64,000 nucleotides of DNA from Qipengyuania seohaensis (GTDB lineage Bacteria; Pseudomonadota; Alphaproteobacteria; Sphingomonadales; Sphingomonadaceae), in the NCBI RefSeq assembly GCF_002795865.1, contig NZ_CP024920.1, positions 2,391,001 to 2,455,000 of the forward strand. The letters run 5' to 3'. The notes below the pieces were generated by a model that was not told the origin of the DNA, searched no databases, and was given only the letters and a program-made list of their open reading frames with translations. This document shows positions 1 to 9,793 of this stretch, in pieces; within the stretch, counting starts at the first letter, position 1; every line of letters starts with the position of its first letter. Position numbers and translations under genes: made by a program.

Positions 1-351
1 AGGTGCGCCGCAGAACATATTGGGGTGCAACCATGCGGCAGCGTGACGTAACGAGCGCCCGTGATAGTCGCCGGATTGCCCGAACGGCATGAGCGCGCGC
101 AGATGACCGGCCTCTACCAGAATGGCGAGCGCGACCTGGCCACTTGGATCGAAAGCCTTGAGGGAGGGCAGAAGAAACCAGCGCTCGAAAAACGGATTCG
201 GCGATACGGCGCTTCCGGCAAGAGAATGCCACGCGTCCTCGGGCAAGCGGGCGTTTGCGTCCTTCCACGAGATGCAATGGAAGCCGTCGGGCAGTGGGCA
301 TGGGAAAAGGGCAGCGGACGAGCAGTCCGAGCGTTTGCCAAGCTCCTGCAT
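1..351 (-). CDS. CelD/BcsL-like GNAT acyltransferase, N-terminal part (runs off left edge)
   Basis: The minus strand is open from about 480 down to base 1 with no stop, so only the N-terminus is in the window. I place the start at ATG 351; GTG codons at 456 and 438 are in frame but lie in the hppA terminator region. The translation carries SPNPFFERWFLLPSL, followed by a stretch ending in WLHPNMFCGAP. This resembles the N-terminal half of the CelD/BcsL family of GNAT-fold acyltransferases, often linked to exopolysaccharide or cell-surface synthesis. Substrate cannot be told. The opposite strand also has open frames here, but they resemble nothing. Family assignment is from pattern recognition on a partial protein. 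Confidence 0.6.
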   Translation of the reverse strand, partial: MQELGKRSDCSSAALFPCPLPDGFHCISWKDANARLPEDAWHSLAGSAVSPNPFFERWFLLPSLKAFDPSGQVALAILVEAGHLRALMPFGQSGDYHGRSLRHAAAWLHPNMFCGAP

Positions 352-439
352 ATTTCCGGCCCCGTCGCAGTGCGCAGTTCCGACCCTGATGTAAGGTCTA
401 GCGCCATCGTGCGGCGATGCAAACCACGATGCCCACACG

Positions 440-479
440 GAAAAGGGCGGCGACACCCTGAGATGCCGCCGCCCTTTGT
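440..479 (-). terminator. Rho-independent terminator of hppA
   Basis: A stem of AAAGGGCGGCG pairs with CGCCGCCCTTT around a 14-base loop, about 20 bases beyond the hppA stop. The symmetrical A and T ends could let it work in both directions. It lies between hppA and the truncated acyltransferase gene. Confidence 0.8.
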
Positions 480-499
480 AGCGTCAATGATCTTACGGA

Positions 500-2656
500 T
501 CAGCCAGCTGCGAGTGCTGCGAGGAGCAGCAGTGCAACGATATTGGTGATCTTGATCATCGGGTTCACGGCCGGGCCCGCGGTATCCTTGTAGGGATCGC
601 CCACGGTGTCGCCGGTCACGGCAGCCTTGTGGGCTTCGGAGCCCTTGCCGCCGTGATTGCCGTCTTCGATGTACTTCTTGGCGTTATCCCACGCACCGCC
701 GCCGGCGGTCATGGAAAGCGCCACGAAGATACCGCCGATGATCACGCCGAGGAGCAATGCACCCACCGCAGCAAAGGCGTTCTCCTGGCCTGCAAGGAAC
801 AGGATGGAGAAGTAGACCACGATCGGTGCCAGAAGCGGAAGCATCGAAGGCAGGATCATTTCCTTGATCGCGGCCTTGGTCACGAGGTCGACCGTACGCG
901 CGTAGTTTGGCTTGCTGGTGCCGGCCATGATGCCTGCATCGGCTGCGAACTGCTCGCGCACGTCCTTCACCACGTCGCCGGCCGCGCGGCCCACGGCGGT
1001 CATGCCCATCGCACCGAAGAGGTACGGGAGCAGTGCGCCGAGAAGCAGGCCGACGATGACATACGGGTTCTCGAGGCTGAAATCGACGTCAGCATCCGGG
1101 AACAGCTTCGCAAGGTCGGTCGTGTAGGCGGCGAACAGCACCAGCGCGCCGAGGCCCGCCGAACCGATTGCATAGCCCTTGGTCACGGCCTTGGTGGTGT
1201 TGCCCACTGCATCGAGCATGTCGGTCTTTTCGCGAACGCTTTCGTCGAGACCGGCCATTTCCGCGATGCCGCCTGCGTTGTCCGTCACCGGGCCATAGGC
1301 GTCGAGTGCCACGACCATACCCGCCAAAGCCAGCATTGCGGTGGCGGCATAGGCGATGCCCATGAGCCCGGCGAGCTGGAAGGTGGCGATGATGCCGGCG
1401 ACGATCACCAGCGTCGGAAGTGCGGTCGATTCAAGGCTGATGGCGAGGCCCTGGATCACATTGGTGCCGTGACCCGTTTCCGAGCTCTTGGCGATCGAGC
1501 GGACCGGACGATAGTTCGTGCCGGTGTAATACTCGGTGATCCAGATGATGAGGCCGGTGATCGCGAGGCCGATCAGCGAGCACCAGAACAGGTCCATGCC
1601 GGTAAATCCGACGACCTGAGCTGCCGTGCCTTCTTCAGCCAGCGGAGCGCCCGGGTCGATGCCTGCGACAGCGCCGCCGATTTCCGTTCCCATACCGCCA
1701 AGCGCATAGCTGATGACGACATAGATGAGCGGAATGGCGAGGACTGCCGAGACGATGAAGCCCTTGTACATCGCGCCCATCACGTTCGTGCTGCCCTTGC
1801 CGAGCTTCACGAAATAGGTGCCGATGATGCTGGTCACGATGCACGCGCCGCCGATCAGCAGGGGCAGTGCCATCATGGGCAGCAGCAGGTCGCCCAGAAC
1901 CTCGCTAAAGAGCAGCGCGGTCAGGACCATTGTGACACCGACCGTTACGACATAGGTTTCGAACAAGTCGGCAGCCATGCCGGCGCAGTCGCCCACGTTG
2001 TCGCCCACGTTGTCGGCAATCACGGCCGGGTTGCGTGGATCGTCTTCGGGGATGCCTGCTTCGACTTTGCCGACGAGATCGGCGCCGACGTCTGCGGCCT
2101 TGGTGAAGATACCGCCGCCCAGACGCGCGAAGATCGAGATCAGCGAAGCGCCGAAGGCGAGACCGACGAGGCCGTAGACCACTTCGTCGCTATCGGCAGC
2201 GAAACCGCCCGGACCGACGAGGTACCAGAAGAACACCGCGATCGAAAGCAGGGCGAGGCCTGCCACGAGCATGCCGGTGATGGCGCCAGCGCGGAATGCG
2301 AGGGTAAGGCCCTGCTGCAGTCCGCTCTGCGCGGCAGCGGCCGTGCGAACGTTGGCCCGCACCGAGATGTTCATGCCGATGAAGCCTGCAACGCCCGACA
2401 GGACGGCGCCGATCAGGAAGCCGACGGCCGGCCACAGGCCGAGGAACACGAACACCAGCACGGCGACGACGACGCCGACCATGGCGATGGTGGTGTACTG
2501 ACGCTTCAGATAGGCTTGCGCACCCTCCTGGATGGCGCCTGCGATTTCCTGCATTCTTTCATTGCCGGCACCCGAATTGAGCACCTGGCGGCTGGTGACG
2601 AAGCCGTACACGACGGCCAGCAGTCCCAGCGCAATTGCTATGAGAACTAAGTCCAC
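500..2656 (-). CDS. hppA: K+-independent H+-translocating membrane pyrophosphatase
   Basis: Integral membrane pump that couples hydrolysis of cytoplasmic pyrophosphate to proton export. The protein is 718 residues with about 16 hydrophobic segments, full length for the family. The catalytic signature [11 protein letters not shown] is at residues 189-199, and an Asp-rich site ([12 protein letters not shown]) is near 215-226. Residue 489 in GNTTKA is Lys; in this family Lys here marks the K+-independent subtype and Ala the K+-dependent one. I chose GTG 2656 because GGGAGGGG sits just upstream and the protein then begins [11 protein letters not shown]; an open frame reaches 2800 but adds an unlikely hydrophilic leader. 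It has its own promoter and a strong terminator, so it is probably monocistronic. Confidence 0.97.
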   Translation of the reverse strand: MDLVLIAIALGLLAVVYGFVTSRQVLNSGAGNERMQEIAGAIQEGAQAYLKRQYTTIAMVGVVVAVLVFVFLGLWPAVGFLIGAVLSGVAGFIGMNISVRANVRTAAAAQSGLQQGLTLAFRAGAITGMLVAGLALLSIAVFFWYLVGPGGFAADSDEVVYGLVGLAFGASLISIFARLGGGIFTKAADVGADLVGKVEAGIPEDDPRNPAVIADNVGDNVGDCAGMAADLFETYVVTVGVTMVLTALLFSEVLGDLLLPMMALPLLIGGACIVTSIIGTYFVKLGKGSTNVMGAMYKGFIVSAVLAIPLIYVVISYALGGMGTEIGGAVAGIDPGAPLAEEGTAAQVVGFTGMDLFWCSLIGLAITGLIIWITEYYTGTNYRPVRSIAKSSETGHGTNVIQGLAISLESTALPTLVIVAGIIATFQLAGLMGIAYAATAMLALAGMVVALDAYGPVTDNAGGIAEMAGLDESVREKTDMLDAVGNTTKAVTKGYAIGSAGLGALVLFAAYTTDLAKLFPDADVDFSLENPYVIVGLLLGALLPYLFGAMGMTAVGRAAGDVVKDVREQFAADAGIMAGTSKPNYARTVDLVTKAAIKEMILPSMLPLLAPIVVYFSILFLAGQENAFAAVGALLLGVIIGGIFVALSMTAGGGAWDNAKKYIEDGNHGGKGSEAHKAAVTGDTVGDPYKDTAGPAVNPMIKITNIVALLLLAALAAG

Positions 2657-2725
2657 GAAAATTTCCCCTCCCGTTTTATGTTTATGCTTCTCGACCTTGG
2701 GAGACGTCGGAGCACGTGGGCGAGA

Positions 2726-2753
2726 GGTATAAGGGTCATGTCTTGCGTGACAA
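2726..2753 (-). promoter_or_regulatory. Predicted sigma-70-type promoter of hppA
   Basis: On the minus strand TTGTCA (2753-2748) and TATACC (2731-2726) are separated by 16 bases. This leaves a leader of about 60 bases before the GTG at 2656. It lies in the only sizeable gap between thiL and hppA, which supports separate transcription of hppA. Consensus match only. Confidence 0.5.
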
Positions 2754-2802
2754 GGCCCGAAATGGCGGCAAACGGCGGGTTGTGCCCCGCTATCCGGCAA
2801 TA

Positions 2803-3639
2803 TCAGTGCGTGTAGCCGAGATCGCCCGTTGGCGGCTCATTGTCGAGCAGGACATCATGGTCCGCCCGCGCCCTGACTTCGCCGACGCAAGTGACGGCTA
2901 GCGTCTCGTCGAGACCGGCCGGTCCGGTGCACAGCAGAACGTAGTCGTCGCCCCACCGGATTGCCTCATCCAGGCGGCCTTCCGGGGCCAGACCCGAGAG
3001 CGGAACACTGTCGAATGATAGCGTCACACCGCTTGCCCGGGCGATCCGCGATGCGTCCAGCAGCAGGCCGTCGGAGACATCCATCATCGCTGAGACGTGC
3101 GGTGCGAGATCTTGCCCGAGTTCGAGCTGGGGCTGGGGGCGACGATAGGCGCTATCGTCCTGATCGGTGTCGTCGCGCAGGGCTTCGAGACCGAGCATGG
3201 CGTATCCGATCCTGCCGGACAGGTAGACCTTGTCCCCGGGTCTCGCCCCGCCACGCGACGGGACGGGTCGATGGGTCGCCCGCCCGATCGCGGTACAGCC
3301 CCAAACGCGCTGGCCATCTCCGCGAACGGTGTCTCCACCCAGGAGCGGCACGTCGTATCTCGCCAGGATTTCGCCAAGGCCGGTTACGAAGCGATGATCG
3401 TCCGTTCCCAGCATGTGCGAGATCAGGACGCCGACGGGCTTTGCGCCTTTCGCGGCGAGGTCCGACAAGTTCACCGCAACCAGCTTCCACGCGACATCGG
3501 CAGGGTCCTGCCCCGCCAACGTGTGGACGCCCTCGATCATTGTGTCGTGGGTGAGGACGAGGGTTTCGTCCCCGAATTCCAGAATTGCGGCATCGTCTTC
3601 AAGGCCGCGTGCGGCCGGCGATGTCGCCAGCGCCTTCAA
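2803..3639 (-). CDS. thiL: Thiamine-monophosphate kinase
   Basis: Phosphorylates thiamine monophosphate to thiamine pyrophosphate, the last step of vitamin B1 activation. The N-terminus GLEDDAAIL holds the Asp pair that binds Mg-ATP in the PurM/ThiL fold. GGDTVRGDG and [16 protein letters not shown] are further family motifs. The coordinates use TTG 3639 (278 residues). Nine conserved-looking residues (LNEAGFIDA) lie upstream in frame, back to a CTG at 3666 that overlaps the nusB stop; no ATG, GTG or TTG exists there. True initiation may be that CTG. Last gene of the hisG-hisD-nusB-thiL run. Confidence 0.93.
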   Translation of the reverse strand: MKALATSPAARGLEDDAAILEFGDETLVLTHDTMIEGVHTLAGQDPADVAWKLVAVNLSDLAAKGAKPVGVLISHMLGTDDHRFVTGLGEILARYDVPLLGGDTVRGDGQRVWGCTAIGRATHRPVPSRGGARPGDKVYLSGRIGYAMLGLEALRDDTDQDDSAYRRPQPQLELGQDLAPHVSAMMDVSDGLLLDASRIARASGVTLSFDSVPLSGLAPEGRLDEAIRWGDDYVLLCTGPAGLDETLAVTCVGEVRARADHDVLLDNEPPTGDLGYTH

Positions 3640-3662
3640 CGCGTCGATGAAGCCCGCTTCGT

Positions 3663-4115
3663 TCAGCGTCCCGTCTCTTTCGCAACCGCGTCGAGGATGC
3701 CGTTGACGAACTTGGCCTCGCGATCGTCGAAGAATGCCTTGGCGACATCGACGTATTCGCTGATCGAAGCGGCCTTGGGCACGTCGACACGGGCCAGCAG
3801 TTCGTATGTGCCGGCACGCAGGATCTGGAGCATGGTCTTGTCGAGGCGTGCGAGCGTCCAGCCGGAGGCAAGGCGCGCGGTCAGGAGGTCGTCGATCTCT
3901 TCGCGGCGGGCGTCGACTCCCTTCACGACATCGTCGAAGAACGCGACATCGGCGTCGGCGTATTCCTCGTCCTCGATCACCTTGCCGAGACGGTGCTGGT
4001 GGAATTCGTCGAGCAGGCGGATGGTGGAGGTGCCCTCCATCTGCTGCTGGTAGAGTGCCTGCACGGCGCCGAGACGGGCGGCGCTACGGGCCTGGGAGCG
4101 GGGGGCTGTGTTCAC
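3663..4115 (-). CDS. nusB: Transcription antitermination factor NusB
   Basis: RNA-binding subunit that, with NusE, binds boxA in rRNA leaders and promotes antitermination. The 150-residue all-helical protein has the expected N-terminus (RSAARLGAVQALYQQQ) and the conserved end KFVNGILDAVAKE. GTG 4115 is chosen because it overlaps the hisD stop in a GTGA arrangement, implying translational coupling. The open frame extends upstream to 4499, but that part is an antisense shadow of hisD. Downstream thiL follows with little or no gap. Confidence 0.96.
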   Translation of the reverse strand: MNTAPRSQARSAARLGAVQALYQQQMEGTSTIRLLDEFHQHRLGKVIEDEEYADADVAFFDDVVKGVDARREEIDDLLTARLASGWTLARLDKTMLQILRAGTYELLARVDVPKAASISEYVDVAKAFFDDREAKFVNGILDAVAKETGR

Positions 4116-5401
4116 TTGAGCCTCTTGGAAATGGAAAGAGCGTGGGCGGGAAGCCCTTCGGCCTCGGCCAGGCGAACGGCGGCAGGACCGATCGCGGCGA
4201 GGGCATCGGGCGTAGCGCCGATGAAGCTGGTGCGTTTCATGAAATCGAGCACGGAGAGGCCGCTCGCGAAACGGGCGCGGCGTCCGGTCGGAAGGACGTG
4301 GTTGGGACCGGCGATATAGTCGCCGACCGCCTCGGGCGTGTTGCGCCCAAGGAAAACGCTGCCGGCATGGCGGAGCTTCGCGAACAGGGGTTCGGGATCG
4401 TCGACCGCGATTTCGACATGCTCGGCAGCCAGCCGGTCCGCAAGCGGGATCGCATCGTCGAGCGTGTCGACGATGACGACGAGCCCGTGATCGTCCCAAC
4501 TCTGCCTGGCGGTCTTGGCCGTCGGCAATTTCATGAAGGCGAGGTCGATCGCATCGCTCACCTGCGCGGCGAAAGCGGCATCGTCGGTGATGAGGATCGA
4601 CTGGCTGGTCGGATCGTGCTCCGCCTGGCTCAACAGGTCTGCGGCGATCCAGTCGGGATCGTTCTTGCCGTCCGCAATGACGAGGATTTCGCTGGGTCCG
4701 GCAACCATGTCGATGCCGACCACGCCATAAAGCTGGCGTTTGGCCTCGGCGACCCAGGCGTTGCCCGGGCCGGTGATGACGTCGACCCGCTCGATCCGCT
4801 CGGTGCCGTAAGCAAGAGCGGCGACAGCCTGTGCGCCGCCAACACGCCAGATTTCATCGATGCCTGCCACATGGGCTGCGGCGAGGACCAGTTCGTTCAC
4901 TTCGCCCTTCGGCGTGGGGGTGGTCACGACCAGCCGGTCGACACCCGCAACCTTGGCGGGGATCGCATTCATCAGCAGCGATGAGGGATAGGCTGCGCGT
5001 CCGCCGGGGACGTACAGCCCCGCCGCCTCGACAGCCGACCAGCGCGCACCAAGGCGCATGCCGATGCTATCGGTATAGTCGCGATCTTCGGGAAGCTGGC
5101 CCTCATGATAGGCGCGAATGCGTGTCGCCGCCGTTTCCAGCGCGTCGCGAAGTTCGGCATCAATGGCGTGATAGGCTTTTTCGCATGCTTGCTTGGAAAT
5201 CGACCAGTCGCCATCGCTCGACAGGTTATGGCCGTCGAAGCGCTTGGTGTATTCCACCAGCGCCTTGTCGCCGCTTTCGCGTACTTCGCTGAGAATGCCA
5301 GCAACGTCGCGGCCGACCTGCGCATCGCTTTCGCGCCGGTCGCGCACGACGCGGGCGAACTTCGCCTCGAAATCGGCATCGGTGGTACGCAGCAACAACA
5401 T
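4112..5401 (-). CDS. hisD: Histidinol dehydrogenase
   Basis: Catalyses the last two steps of histidine synthesis, oxidising L-histidinol to L-histidine with two NAD+ and a zinc ion. 429 residues, full length. The segment AAGLYVPGGRAAYPSSLLMNAIPAKVAG (read as motif, residues about 120-150) and GPSEILVIAD are family hallmarks; SQAEHDPTSQSILIT contains zinc-site residues. Its ATG overlaps the hisG stop by one base (TGATG) and its stop overlaps the nusB start, so the three genes are probably one transcript with coupled translation. Confidence 0.98.
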   Translation of the reverse strand: MLLLRTTDADFEAKFARVVRDRRESDAQVGRDVAGILSEVRESGDKALVEYTKRFDGHNLSSDGDWSISKQACEKAYHAIDAELRDALETAATRIRAYHEGQLPEDRDYTDSIGMRLGARWSAVEAAGLYVPGGRAAYPSSLLMNAIPAKVAGVDRLVVTTPTPKGEVNELVLAAAHVAGIDEIWRVGGAQAVAALAYGTERIERVDVITGPGNAWVAEAKRQLYGVVGIDMVAGPSEILVIADGKNDPDWIAADLLSQAEHDPTSQSILITDDAAFAAQVSDAIDLAFMKLPTAKTARQSWDDHGLVVIVDTLDDAIPLADRLAAEHVEIAVDDPEPLFAKLRHAGSVFLGRNTPEAVGDYIAGPNHVLPTGRRARFASGLSVLDFMKRTSFIGATPDALAAIGPAAVRLAEAEGLPAHALSISKRLK

Positions 5402-6054
5402 CAGGCCGCGTCCCGCTGTTCGCTGTCGGCGCGGAAGGCCTCGACCAGTTCGGCAACGCGCGGATCGGTCTTGAGCGCGGCACGGTTGACGATCAGCCGC
5501 GCGGAAATGTCCATGATGTGGCTGGATTCCACGAGTCCGTTTTCACGCAGGGTAGTGCCCGTCGAAACGAGGTCGACGATCCGTCCGGCAAGGCCAAGCT
5601 CGGGCGCGATTTCCATTGCGCCGTTCAGCTTCACGCATTCCGCCTGAATTCCCATCCGCTCGAAATGGCGGCGGGTGATATTGGGATATTTGGTCGCAAC
5701 GCGCAGGTGGCTGGCGCCGTTCGTCGCGCTCGCACCTTTGGGTTCGGCGACAGCGAGATGGCAATGGCCGATATCGAGATCGACGGGTGCGTAGAGCTCT
5801 GCATAATCGAACTCTTCTATTACATCAGAGCCTACAATGCCCATCTGAGCAGCGCCGTGGGCTACAAAGGTAGCCACATCGAACGCGCGTACACGGATCA
5901 GTCGCATGTCCTCGCGCGTGGTGGCGAAGGTGAGCGAGCGGTTGCTCTTGTCGTGAAAGCCATCCTCGGGCACCACTCCGGCGCGCGCCATCACGGGCAA
6001 CGCCTCGTCGAGAATGCGCCCCTTGGGCACGGCGAAGGTCAGTCCACTATTCAT
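5401..6054 (-). CDS. hisG: ATP phosphoribosyltransferase, short form catalytic subunit
   Basis: Condenses ATP with PRPP in the committed step of histidine synthesis. At 217 residues starting [14 protein letters not shown] it is the short form, without the C-terminal regulatory ACT-like domain of the long form. Short-form enzymes normally need the HisZ subunit for activity and histidine feedback, and hisZ is not in this window. The PRPP-binding region is [14 protein letters not shown] near the C-terminus. The open frame continues upstream to 6312, but ATG 6054 matches the family start. First gene of the hisG-hisD-nusB-thiL run, divergent from the DUF2332 gene 43 bases away. Confidence 0.96.
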   Translation of the reverse strand: MNSGLTFAVPKGRILDEALPVMARAGVVPEDGFHDKSNRSLTFATTREDMRLIRVRAFDVATFVAHGAAQMGIVGSDVIEEFDYAELYAPVDLDIGHCHLAVAEPKGASATNGASHLRVATKYPNITRRHFERMGIQAECVKLNGAMEIAPELGLAGRIVDLVSTGTTLRENGLVESSHIMDISARLIVNRAALKTDPRVAELVEAFRADSEQRDAA

Positions 6055-6097
6055 TGCGTGGCGCAAATAGGGGCGCAGGCAGGAAAGGGCAACGCAT

Positions 6098-7165
6098 ATG
6101 ACCGCTGGCGGTGTAATGGATATCGTTTCGGTCCCCGAAGCTATCGAGTGGCAGGCGACGCATGCCGAACAGGCGGGCGCTCCCGGGACGGCGCAAGTTG
6201 TCCGCGCGCTCCTGGCGCTGGAAGATAGCGAGGCGGCAACCGCGCGCAGGATTTTCGCGTGGCAGGGATTGAGCCTGCGCGATGCGATGCCGCTCAGGAT
6301 TACCGGAGGCATTCACAACCTCCTCCTCACCGGTGACGAACCGCGACTGGAGGCGCTTTACGCCGGGCGCATGCCGTCGCAATCCGATGCCGACGCCCTC
6401 ATTCGCGAGCTGGTAGAGACCCACGATACGCGGCTACTCCCATGGCTCGACGGGCCGCCGCAAACCAATGAGGCGGGGCGCTCTTCAAGCTTCGCCGCAG
6501 CTCTGCTCTGGCTGGCGGACGGGCGGACTTCGGCGCAGTTCGAATGGCTTGAGATCGGCGCGAGCGCGGGGATCAACACGATGATGGGTCGCTATAGATA
6601 TGAGTTGGGCGATGTGCATGTCGGCCCCCAAGGCAGCCCCATGATCATCACTCCGGAGTGGCGCGGCAAAGCCCCTCCGAATACTGGTTACACCCTCGTA
6701 ACGGCGCGCGGAAGCGACATCGCCCCCGTCGATCTGACGGATAGAGCCGAGGCCTTGCGGCTCAAGAGCTTCGTCTGGCCCGAGGCGACGGGACGCATGG
6801 CACGCATCGATGCAGCGATCATGCTCGCCGAGGACGAGCCGCCGCATATCGACCGGATGGATGCCGGCCAGTGGGTGAAAGCGGAATTGGCGAAGCCTCA
6901 GGACAAAGGCGTGACGCGCGTTCTCGCCCATTCCATCATGTGGCAATACCTGCCCGACGCTACGCAGGACCTGATCGAAGAGGCCATGCAGGAGGCGGGG
7001 GCGCGAGCGAGCGCAAACAAGCCTTTTGCCCACATTTCGCTTGAAACCAATCGCGAGACTTTCGCCCACGAATTGCATGTTCGCTACTGGCCCGGTGGAG
7101 GCGAGGCGGTGCACCTCGCGAATGCCCATCCGCACGGTGCTTGGGTGGATTGGCTGGGCGGCTAA
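6098..7165 (+). CDS. DUF2332 family protein
   Basis: 355-residue soluble protein of a family of unknown function (DUF2332), widespread in Actinobacteria and Alphaproteobacteria. I recognise it from [12 protein letters not shown] near the N-terminus, [18 protein letters not shown] in the centre and [12 protein letters not shown] near the end. The glycine-rich central part suggests a nucleotide or SAM-type site, but that is inference. ATG 6098 follows AGGAAAGG at a good distance; a second in-frame ATG is at 6116. It converges with the hydrolase at 7162, overlapping by four bases. Confidence 0.85.
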   Translation: MTAGGVMDIVSVPEAIEWQATHAEQAGAPGTAQVVRALLALEDSEAATARRIFAWQGLSLRDAMPLRITGGIHNLLLTGDEPRLEALYAGRMPSQSDADALIRELVETHDTRLLPWLDGPPQTNEAGRSSSFAAALLWLADGRTSAQFEWLEIGASAGINTMMGRYRYELGDVHVGPQGSPMIITPEWRGKAPPNTGYTLVTARGSDIAPVDLTDRAEALRLKSFVWPEATGRMARIDAAIMLAEDEPPHIDRMDAGQWVKAELAKPQDKGVTRVLAHSIMWQYLPDATQDLIEEAMQEAGARASANKPFAHISLETNRETFAHELHVRYWPGGGEAVHLANAHPHGAWVDWLGG

Positions 7166-8067
7166 TCCGTCTGTGCCAGGAAAGCGTCCATTGCCGCATT
7201 TACCGCATCGGGCGCTTCCCACGGCACGAAATGACCGCAATCGGGCACTTCGACGAGAGTCAACTTCTCGACATACTTGCCTAATTCTGCCGTGTTTTCA
7301 GGCGGAAGGGCGAGATCGTCCTGCGCCCAGATAACCAAGGTCGGTATCGTAAGCTTGGGTAGCTCGGGCGGCGACCAGCCTTCGGGCGTTTCGTAAGGCG
7401 CATCGAGCGGCGGGATGTCGATCGGACTTGCGCGATACCATTTCAGCATCGCAAAAGCCGTCTCGCGGTCCTGCCAGTCTTTCAGCAGGATAGCGCGTTC
7501 TTCGGGCTCCATCTTGTCGGGTGCATCCCAGTTGATCTGGTCCTGCAGGATGCCGAACAGGCCGTGCTCTCTTACCAGCTCGTCCTTGGCCGGATCGCGG
7601 AAGCCGCGCATATACTGGCTTGCTTCTCGCTGGACGGGCGATGTGTAGAGCAGTTTCTGGAAGACGGCGTGATGCGGGGCATTGGCGATGACCGCGCGGG
7701 GGACGCGGCCCATCTGTTCGCCAGCCATGGCGACACCCCATGCAATCGCACCGCCCCAGTCGTGACCGACAATTGTGAACTCGCCGATCCCGAGTGCGTC
7801 GGCGAGCAGGAACACATCGCCGACCAGCTTGTCCGGCGTATAGTCCTCTACCTTTTCGGGGGTGCTCGATCCGCGGTAGCCGCGCTGGTCGGGCGCCACG
7901 CAGCGGAAGCGATCCTCGAAATGCGCGATCTGGTTGCGCCAGGTACGGTGGTTCTCCGGAAAGCCATGCAGGAAGATCAGAGCAGGGGCATCGGTTGGCC
8001 CGGTATCGACGACGTCGAGTTCGATGCCATTCGCCAGCGCGACGCGCTTTTGTGGCCAGTTCATCAC
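7162..8067 (-). CDS. Alpha/beta-hydrolase, epoxide hydrolase / haloalkane dehalogenase type
   Basis: 301-residue alpha/beta-hydrolase. HGFPEN (34-39) supplies the oxyanion loop and GHDWGG (101-106) the nucleophile Asp103, which marks the epoxide hydrolase/dehalogenase branch rather than Ser esterases. The catalytic His is in DCGHFVPWE near the C-terminus. The natural substrate cannot be told. The start overlaps the stop of the upstream dehydrogenase (ATGA), so the two are translationally coupled and may act on related small molecules. Confidence 0.9.
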   Translation of the reverse strand: MMNWPQKRVALANGIELDVVDTGPTDAPALIFLHGFPENHRTWRNQIAHFEDRFRCVAPDQRGYRGSSTPEKVEDYTPDKLVGDVFLLADALGIGEFTIVGHDWGGAIAWGVAMAGEQMGRVPRAVIANAPHHAVFQKLLYTSPVQREASQYMRGFRDPAKDELVREHGLFGILQDQINWDAPDKMEPEERAILLKDWQDRETAFAMLKWYRASPIDIPPLDAPYETPEGWSPPELPKLTIPTLVIWAQDDLALPPENTAELGKYVEKLTLVEVPDCGHFVPWEAPDAVNAAMDAFLAQTD

Positions 8068-8879
8068 TCTTCCGCCTGCATTTTTTCCATGTAGCCGGAC
8101 GCGACCATCGCCGCGACCTGGTCGAACAGCGCGTCGGGCGTGCGGCGCATCTCGCCCATCGCTTCTTCCATCCCATCAGCGACAATTATCTCGCGCTGTC
8201 CCTCGGCCACCGCATCGACGATCCGCCGGGCGGCATCTTCGGGACGGATTCCATTGTCGATCACCTTGTCGCTGCGGCCGCGCTTGCTGCCATCGGAGGT
8301 CAGGGCGTTGCGGCTGACATCGGTAGCAACCGATCCGGGACACACGACATGGACGCCGATATCGCTGCGGGACAATTCACCGCGCAAAGCATCGGCATAG
8401 CCGATCAGCCCGTGTTTCGCTGCGCAATAGGCGGTGCGCATGGGCACGCCGACCTTGCCGGCGATCGAGGAGATGAACAGGAGATGCCCGTCGCCGCGTT
8501 CGGCGAAATGCGGTAGCAGTGCCTGTGTCGCGGCGATCTGCGCGGTCAGGTCGATTTCGATAATGTCGCGGTAGACCTGCATCGAAGTCTGGACCGCGGG
8601 GCTGCGCTGCGAAATGCCCGCATTGGCAACGAAGATATCGACACTGCCCTTCCAGCCGATTGCCTGCTCTGTCGCGGCTTGCATCGCCGCTTCGTCGCGG
8701 ACGTCGAACGGGAGGATGAGCGTGTCGGTGTCGAGTCCGGAGGCGACCTCTGCCAGGCGCCCCTCGTCCCGCCCGGAAAGTACCACGTTTGCGCCGCGAC
8801 CTGACCAGTCGCGTGCGAGTGCAGCACCGATGCCGCTACTGGCGCCGGTAATCCAGGCAGTTTTTCCCTCGAAACTCAT
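8064..8879 (-). CDS. Short-chain dehydrogenase/reductase
   Basis: Classical SDR of 271 residues. The cofactor motif TGASSGIG is at 11-18, NAG at 86-88, a catalytic Ser near 137-138, and YCAAK gives Tyr151 and Lys155. No acidic residue follows the second strand in the usual NAD-type place and SGRDEGR carries Arg, so NADPH is more likely; this is inference. Substrate unknown. Upstream partner of the coupled alpha/beta-hydrolase. Confidence 0.93.
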   Translation of the reverse strand: MSFEGKTAWITGASSGIGAALARDWSGRGANVVLSGRDEGRLAEVASGLDTDTLILPFDVRDEAAMQAATEQAIGWKGSVDIFVANAGISQRSPAVQTSMQVYRDIIEIDLTAQIAATQALLPHFAERGDGHLLFISSIAGKVGVPMRTAYCAAKHGLIGYADALRGELSRSDIGVHVVCPGSVATDVSRNALTSDGSKRGRSDKVIDNGIRPEDAARRIVDAVAEGQREIIVADGMEEAMGEMRRTPDALFDQVAAMVASGYMEKMQAEE

Positions 8880-8891
8880 CTGTGTCCCTCC

Positions 8892-9782
8892 TCAAGGATA
8901 GGTGACGGTCTTGGGTGCACCGTCGGGCAATTCGATCCGCTCTTCGCTGTCTCCGGGTACGACCGGAAAGCGGCCCTCGCGCCAATCTTCCTTGGCCTGC
9001 TGGATCCTCTCGCGGCTGGAACTGACGAAATTCCACCAGGCATGGCGATTGCTGCTGAAAGCTTCACCGCCCATCAGCATCACGCGCGCACCCGATTTGC
9101 TTTCGAGCGTCATGTCACGGCCGGGCTGGAGGACGTTGAGCGTATATTTTTCCAGCGGGTGTCCATCTACGCTCGCCTCTCCGCCGACCAACATGAGGGC
9201 CCGTTCGTCGGCGTCTTCTTCGATCGGTATCGCCCCGCCGGCCTCCAGTACGATCTCGGCATAGATCGTTTCCGCATAGGTCGTTGTTGGCGCGCGTTCG
9301 CCCCACAATTCGCCCATGATGACGATGGCCTTGGCGCGGCCGTCTTCGACGATCGGCAAGTCCTTGCGTTCTTCGAAAGCGGGATCGATCTCCTCGCGGC
9401 CATCCGGCAGAGCAAGCCAGGTTTGCATCCCGTAGAGCTTGGGTCCGGCTTTGCGCTCTTCTTCCGGAGAGCGTTCGGAGTGAACGATGCCCTTGCCTGC
9501 AGTCATCAGGTTCACCTGCCCCGGACGGATAGTCGAGAAGCTACCCAGGCTGTCGCGATGGTCGATCGCGCCTTCGAACAGCCAGGTGACCGTCGCAAGG
9601 TTGATGTGCGGGTGCGGGCGCACGTCCATGCCGCTGCCGAGATCGAGCTGGGAGGGGCCGAACTGGTCGACGAAAATAAAGGGGCCGACCATGCTGCGTT
9701 TCTTGGCGGGGAGAACCCGTCGGACCTCGAACTGGCCGAGATCGTGGGTCGTCGGCTGAAGCGTAAGGTCGATCTGGCTCAT
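8892..9782 (-). CDS. Pirin family protein
   Basis: Bicupin of 296 residues. The iron-binding set is visible as RPHPH (His57, His59), His101 and Glu103 (GIVHSE), with the pirin hallmark FIFVDQFGP at 36-44. Some bacterial pirins are quercetin 2,3-dioxygenases and others modulate metabolic enzymes; which applies here is unknown. It ends 12 bases before the SDR gene on the same strand and may be cotranscribed with it. Confidence 0.92.
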   Translation of the reverse strand: MSQIDLTLQPTTHDLGQFEVRRVLPAKKRSMVGPFIFVDQFGPSQLDLGSGMDVRPHPHINLATVTWLFEGAIDHRDSLGSFSTIRPGQVNLMTAGKGIVHSERSPEEERKAGPKLYGMQTWLALPDGREEIDPAFEERKDLPIVEDGRAKAIVIMGELWGERAPTTTYAETIYAEIVLEAGGAIPIEEDADERALMLVGGEASVDGHPLEKYTLNVLQPGRDMTLESKSGARVMLMGGEAFSSNRHAWWNFVSSSRERIQQAKEDWREGRFPVVPGDSEERIELPDGAPKTVTYP

Positions 9783-9793
9783 GGCGGCTCCCC

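Noticed and set aside
61-549. Plus-strand open frame of 162 codons at the left edge
   Set aside because: It is antisense to the CelD/BcsL-like acyltransferase, runs across the hppA terminator into the hppA 3' end, and its translation resembles nothing.
629-2650. Very long plus-strand open frame
   Set aside because: It is antisense to hppA; His/Asp/Glu/Arg-rich composition is the usual by-product of a high-GC codon pattern on the opposite strand.
3097-4053. Plus-strand open frame of 318 codons
   Set aside because: It is antisense to thiL and nusB, which form a coherent operon.
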